Origin: Clostridium minihomine
GTDB lineage: Bacteria; Bacillota; Clostridia; Oscillospirales; Acutalibacteraceae
Reading direction: 5' to 3'
Assembly (NCBI RefSeq): GCF_900240385.1
Contig: NZ_OEQH01000002.1
Location: forward strand, 260,488-324,487
Length of the DNA: 64,000 nucleotides
Shown: in pieces, positions 61,608 through 64,000 of the stretch
How positions within the stretch are numbered: the stretch's first letter is position 1
How the letters are laid out: every line of letters starts with the position of its first letter
The notes under the pieces: model-generated
What the model was told of the DNA's origin: nothing
Database searches by the model: none
What the model saw: only the letters and a program-made list of their open reading frames with translations
Translations under genes and position numbers: made by a program

Positions 61608-63113
61608 ATGAGATTATATGATAAGTATGACAAGCAAGCTTTGACACTGGATGAAACGGCAAAAGAACTGGGAGTTAGTGTCACTGATCTTGATGTACTA
61701 ATTGCGGAAGGTGAATTAGCTGCTAAAAAAATAGGCAATCACACCATTATCCCCATTTCTGTACTGGAACGGTATTTGGGACTTGAAGAATCAGCAGGTC
61801 AGAGTTATACTACCAAACCAAATAACGAAGAGGAGGTTTTCAAAATGGAAACGCCGTACGGTACAGGTAGTATTCTATATGTAAAAGCAAGAAACGTGTT
61901 CCGGTATGCCATCAGCAATGGGAAAGATGCAGTCACCGGAAAACGCAACAGAATCATAAAAGGGGATTTTCACTCTCGGGAAGAAGCAGAGGAAGCTCTG
62001 CGAAATGCTTTGAAAGAAATGAGCGAAGCCGCTTCTGGTTCTGGGGTAGCACCCACCCTACCCCTAGCACCTGCCACTCTCCCCGTCCCAAATGCTCCAC
62101 GCATTACTGTTCGGGATTATTTGGATCAACATCTCTTTACGATGTTCGCTGCCCCGACTGCACGGACAAAGCATTGCTATGCCACGAGCGCAAAACTAAT
62201 TGTAAAATCAAAACTGGGAGATATGTACTTAGACGAGTTAACCCGAATGGATATTCAGAAATTTCTAAACAGTATGTCCCATATGTCGCAGAGTACTTTA
62301 GATAAGGTTCGTCTTGTCCTGCGTAAAATGACTGCTGTTGCCGCTGAAGACGAGTTAATCCTGAAAGATGTGGGGCGAATGGTGAAAAAAGCGAAGTCCA
62401 CTCAAAGGGATTTACGCTCAGATGATGAAAAGGTGTATTCAAAGGAGCAAATCAGCACCATTTTATCCTGTGCAAAGCAGGAAAGTGATCCTATGATTTA
62501 CACAGTTCTTTTGCTGGAAACGCTAACTGGAATGAGACCGGAAGAAATTCGTGCCTTGCTAAAAACCGACGTGAATTTTACCACACGCGAAATTCACATT
62601 CATCAGGCTGCTATCATGAAGCCAATACTGGGTAACAGCGCACTTTCCAAAACCACTGGCAGAGAGTCAGCAATCGGCCCCACAAAAAGTCCTGCTGGAG
62701 TTCGTACCTTGTACATAGGTGAACAAGGAATCGAAGCAATTCAAGAGTGGCTGGGGTATTTGGAAAAGAATCACCCTGCAAAATATCAGAACCAGTTCCT
62801 GTTCCCCTCATCAACTGATGTTCCTATGAGAGACGATGTCCTCAACACCGCTTTCAATCGCTTCAAAAACCGTCATGGCTTTGGAAAAGAGTACTCGCTC
62901 TATAAATTCCGGCATACCTTTGCCACCACATTAGCAGAATCGGGCGTACCTGTCAAAACCGCAATGCGCTTGATGGGAGACTCCACCACCAATGTGATTT
63001 TAGGTGTCTACACACACGTTAGAAGTGACGAGGCCAAACGCACCGGTCAGCAAATAAATCAGGTGTATTGTGATATGCTGGAGAATACAGAAGAATCACA
63101 TAAAGAAGATTAA
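61608..63113 (+). CDS. Tyrosine integrase with an N-terminal excisionase-like HTH
   Basis: 501 residues. Residues about 8-58 form an excisionase/HTH_17-like domain (LTLDETAKELGVSVTDLDVLIAEG, in parts). From about 85 it is a Tn916-like integrase: an arm-binding domain, core-binding domain about 168-250 and catalytic domain 265-490 with Arg in TGMRPEEIRAL, the RHTF block and the nucleophile Tyr in VYTHV. The usual HxxR His is Tyr (YKFRHTF), and the LGHSS His is Asp (MGDST). A second strong site GAGGAGG with ATG at 61845 (Met80) could give a separate 422-residue integrase. It ends the island and is its likely mover. Confidence 0.9.
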   Translation: MRLYDKYDKQALTLDETAKELGVSVTDLDVLIAEGELAAKKIGNHTIIPISVLERYLGLEESAGQSYTTKPNNEEEVFKMETPYGTGSILYVKARNVFRYAISNGKDAVTGKRNRIIKGDFHSREEAEEALRNALKEMSEAASGSGVAPTLPLAPATLPVPNAPRITVRDYLDQHLFTMFAAPTARTKHCYATSAKLIVKSKLGDMYLDELTRMDIQKFLNSMSHMSQSTLDKVRLVLRKMTAVAAEDELILKDVGRMVKKAKSTQRDLRSDDEKVYSKEQISTILSCAKQESDPMIYTVLLLETLTGMRPEEIRALLKTDVNFTTREIHIHQAAIMKPILGNSALSKTTGRESAIGPTKSPAGVRTLYIGEQGIEAIQEWLGYLEKNHPAKYQNQFLFPSSTDVPMRDDVLNTAFNRFKNRHGFGKEYSLYKFRHTFATTLAESGVPVKTAMRLMGDSTTNVILGVYTHVRSDEAKRTGQQINQVYCDMLENTEESHKED

Positions 63114-63268
63114 AGTAGCTGGTCATATTAATGTAGTTGTTAGATTGATATGACCAGTTACTAGATTTGTTGGATTCAGCTATTTTTTGACATTTATTGT
63201 TTGATATATTGGGGAAACAACAGTATAATTACATTATTACTAAAAATAGTAAAAAGGGGTAGGTTTCT

Positions 63269-64000
63269 ATGCCAGAATTAGTTGTATCAGGAGAGAATAC
63301 CTTTAAAAAAACTATAGGAAATTCAATTGTATTCATTTCTGATTTACATTTTGACTATACTAAACAAAGATATAGGCCAAGAACTGCTCCTCAGATGAAA
63401 GATAATTTTATTGCATTTATAAAAGAAAACTATGCAAACAATATATTGTGCTTAGCAGGAGATTTTTTCAATGATTACAGGAAGACTCTCTCATTTGTAA
63501 AAGAGTTAGAAAGTGAGCAAATTGTTGGATTTTTTGTATTAGGTAATCACGATTTCTGGAACGATGGCACGAGAAGTCATATGGAGATTATTAACTTATT
63601 CTCTGTAGAGACACAAGAAAACCAGTTTTTTAGATTTCTGACTACAGGGCGGAAGCATTACTTTAATGACATTTGCGTTATTGGAGATACAGGTTGGACA
63701 AGTTTTCGGCGTGGAAGACGCAGAGTATCACTTAAACAGTTTATGGGACTTCCAGATGCCGCAAAAGTAAAAGATTTTAACCCGAAGACAATCATATCTA
63801 TGCATGAAAAATGGATATCCTTTGCTAATAGTATATTAGCAAAGGAAGAGAAGGTATTGATCTTGACCCATTATCCTATGGTCGATTTTACACGGGAAGA
63901 TAAAGATTGTTGGTGGAGTTCACAAACCAATCTTAAGGGTGATAATAGCTGGCGGATATTCGGACACACACATAAATATAAGGAACAAAGAAATAACAAT
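63269..64000 (+). CDS. Calcineurin-like metallophosphoesterase, cut by the window end
   Basis: 244 codons are visible and the gene runs off the window. Motifs: SDLHFDY (DxH), LAGDFFND (GD), VLGNHDFW (GNHD), LTHYPMVDF and FGHTHKY (GHxH). This is the full set in order, so the protein is probably functional. It differs from the phosphoesterase at 2759-3424. The ATG at 63269 follows AAGGGGTAGG. It probably belongs to the chromosome to the right of the island. Confidence 0.87.
   Translation, partial: MPELVVSGENTFKKTIGNSIVFISDLHFDYTKQRYRPRTAPQMKDNFIAFIKENYANNILCLAGDFFNDYRKTLSFVKELESEQIVGFFVLGNHDFWNDGTRSHMEIINLFSVETQENQFFRFLTTGRKHYFNDICVIGDTGWTSFRRGRRRVSLKQFMGLPDAAKVKDFNPKTIISMHEKWISFANSILAKEEKVLILTHYPMVDFTREDKDCWWSSQTNLKGDNSWRIFGHTHKYKEQRNNN

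Larger units (their letters stand above)
44000..63240. mobile_element. Probable integrative accessory island
   Basis: AT-rich block with its own replication genes, serine recombinase, DNA methylase, defence genes and a terminal tyrosine integrase (61608-63113). Left and right borders are approximate; I could not find a convincing direct repeat (att site). No relaxase, coupling protein or VirB4-like gene is visible, so it resembles a mobilisable or satellite-like element more than a conjugative one. Confidence 0.55.

Overview
The window looks like a chromosomal segment of a Gram-positive Clostridia bacterium, most like the gut Oscillospiraceae/Ruminococcaceae. This rests on the Bacillota-type ribosome-binding sites, the Clostridia-style gene sets and the BspA-like and dockerin proteins. 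No 16S rRNA gene is present, so the family-level placement is an inference. Core genes have moderate GC, and the stretch from about 44 to 63 kb is clearly more AT-rich. Left part (1-13.6 kb): the 3' part of recG, a membrane-anchored D,D-carboxypeptidase, a metallophosphoesterase, and a minus-strand information-processing cluster (rpmG, secE, nusG, rplK, rplA, then rplJ-rplL behind their own promoter and attenuated leader). rpoB does not follow rplL. On the plus strand come ddl, a DUF1934 gene overlapping argS, and a MetH-like protein that has lost every zinc-binding cysteine. Middle part (13.6-36 kb): a repeat-rich intergenic region with a candidate structured RNA, a cupin, two overlapping PII-like genes, an oligopeptide-binding lipoprotein, an HtrA protease, a HAD phosphatase, a ProC-like reductase, and an FHA-FtsW/RodA plus penicillin-binding protein pair. 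A second copy of the intergenic repeat follows, then a vitamin B6 kinase with a beta-helix acyltransferase-like gene and a dockerin-tailed beta-propeller-like protein. Next is a secreted protein followed by a four-gene ABC export operon, and then a decayed ribose operon (rbsA' and rbsD' fragments with an intact PfkB kinase). 36-44 kb: a 1754-residue secreted leucine-rich-repeat protein built of three related blocks. After it comes a phage-head-motif/barnase RNase toxin read in frame into its barstar-type inhibitor, followed by two more barstar genes, then tRNA-Tyr and tRNA-Thr genes. 44-63 kb: an integrated accessory island that ends with a tyrosine integrase carrying an excisionase-like HTH. 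It holds an Abi-alpha-like (DUF4393) gene, a Dam-type methylase, an amidoligase/gamma-glutamylcyclotransferase pair, a transglutaminase-like lipoprotein, a tandem set of three 39-residue basic membrane-peptide genes behind a perfect promoter, a split primase-helicase replication module, a serine recombinase and an HTH-darG-darT defence operon. No relaxase or conjugation gene is visible. The window closes in a second metallophosphoesterase gene. The two most promising under-described loci are the barnase/barstar array (41548-43287) and the 39-aa peptide cluster with converging promoters (51475-52328).
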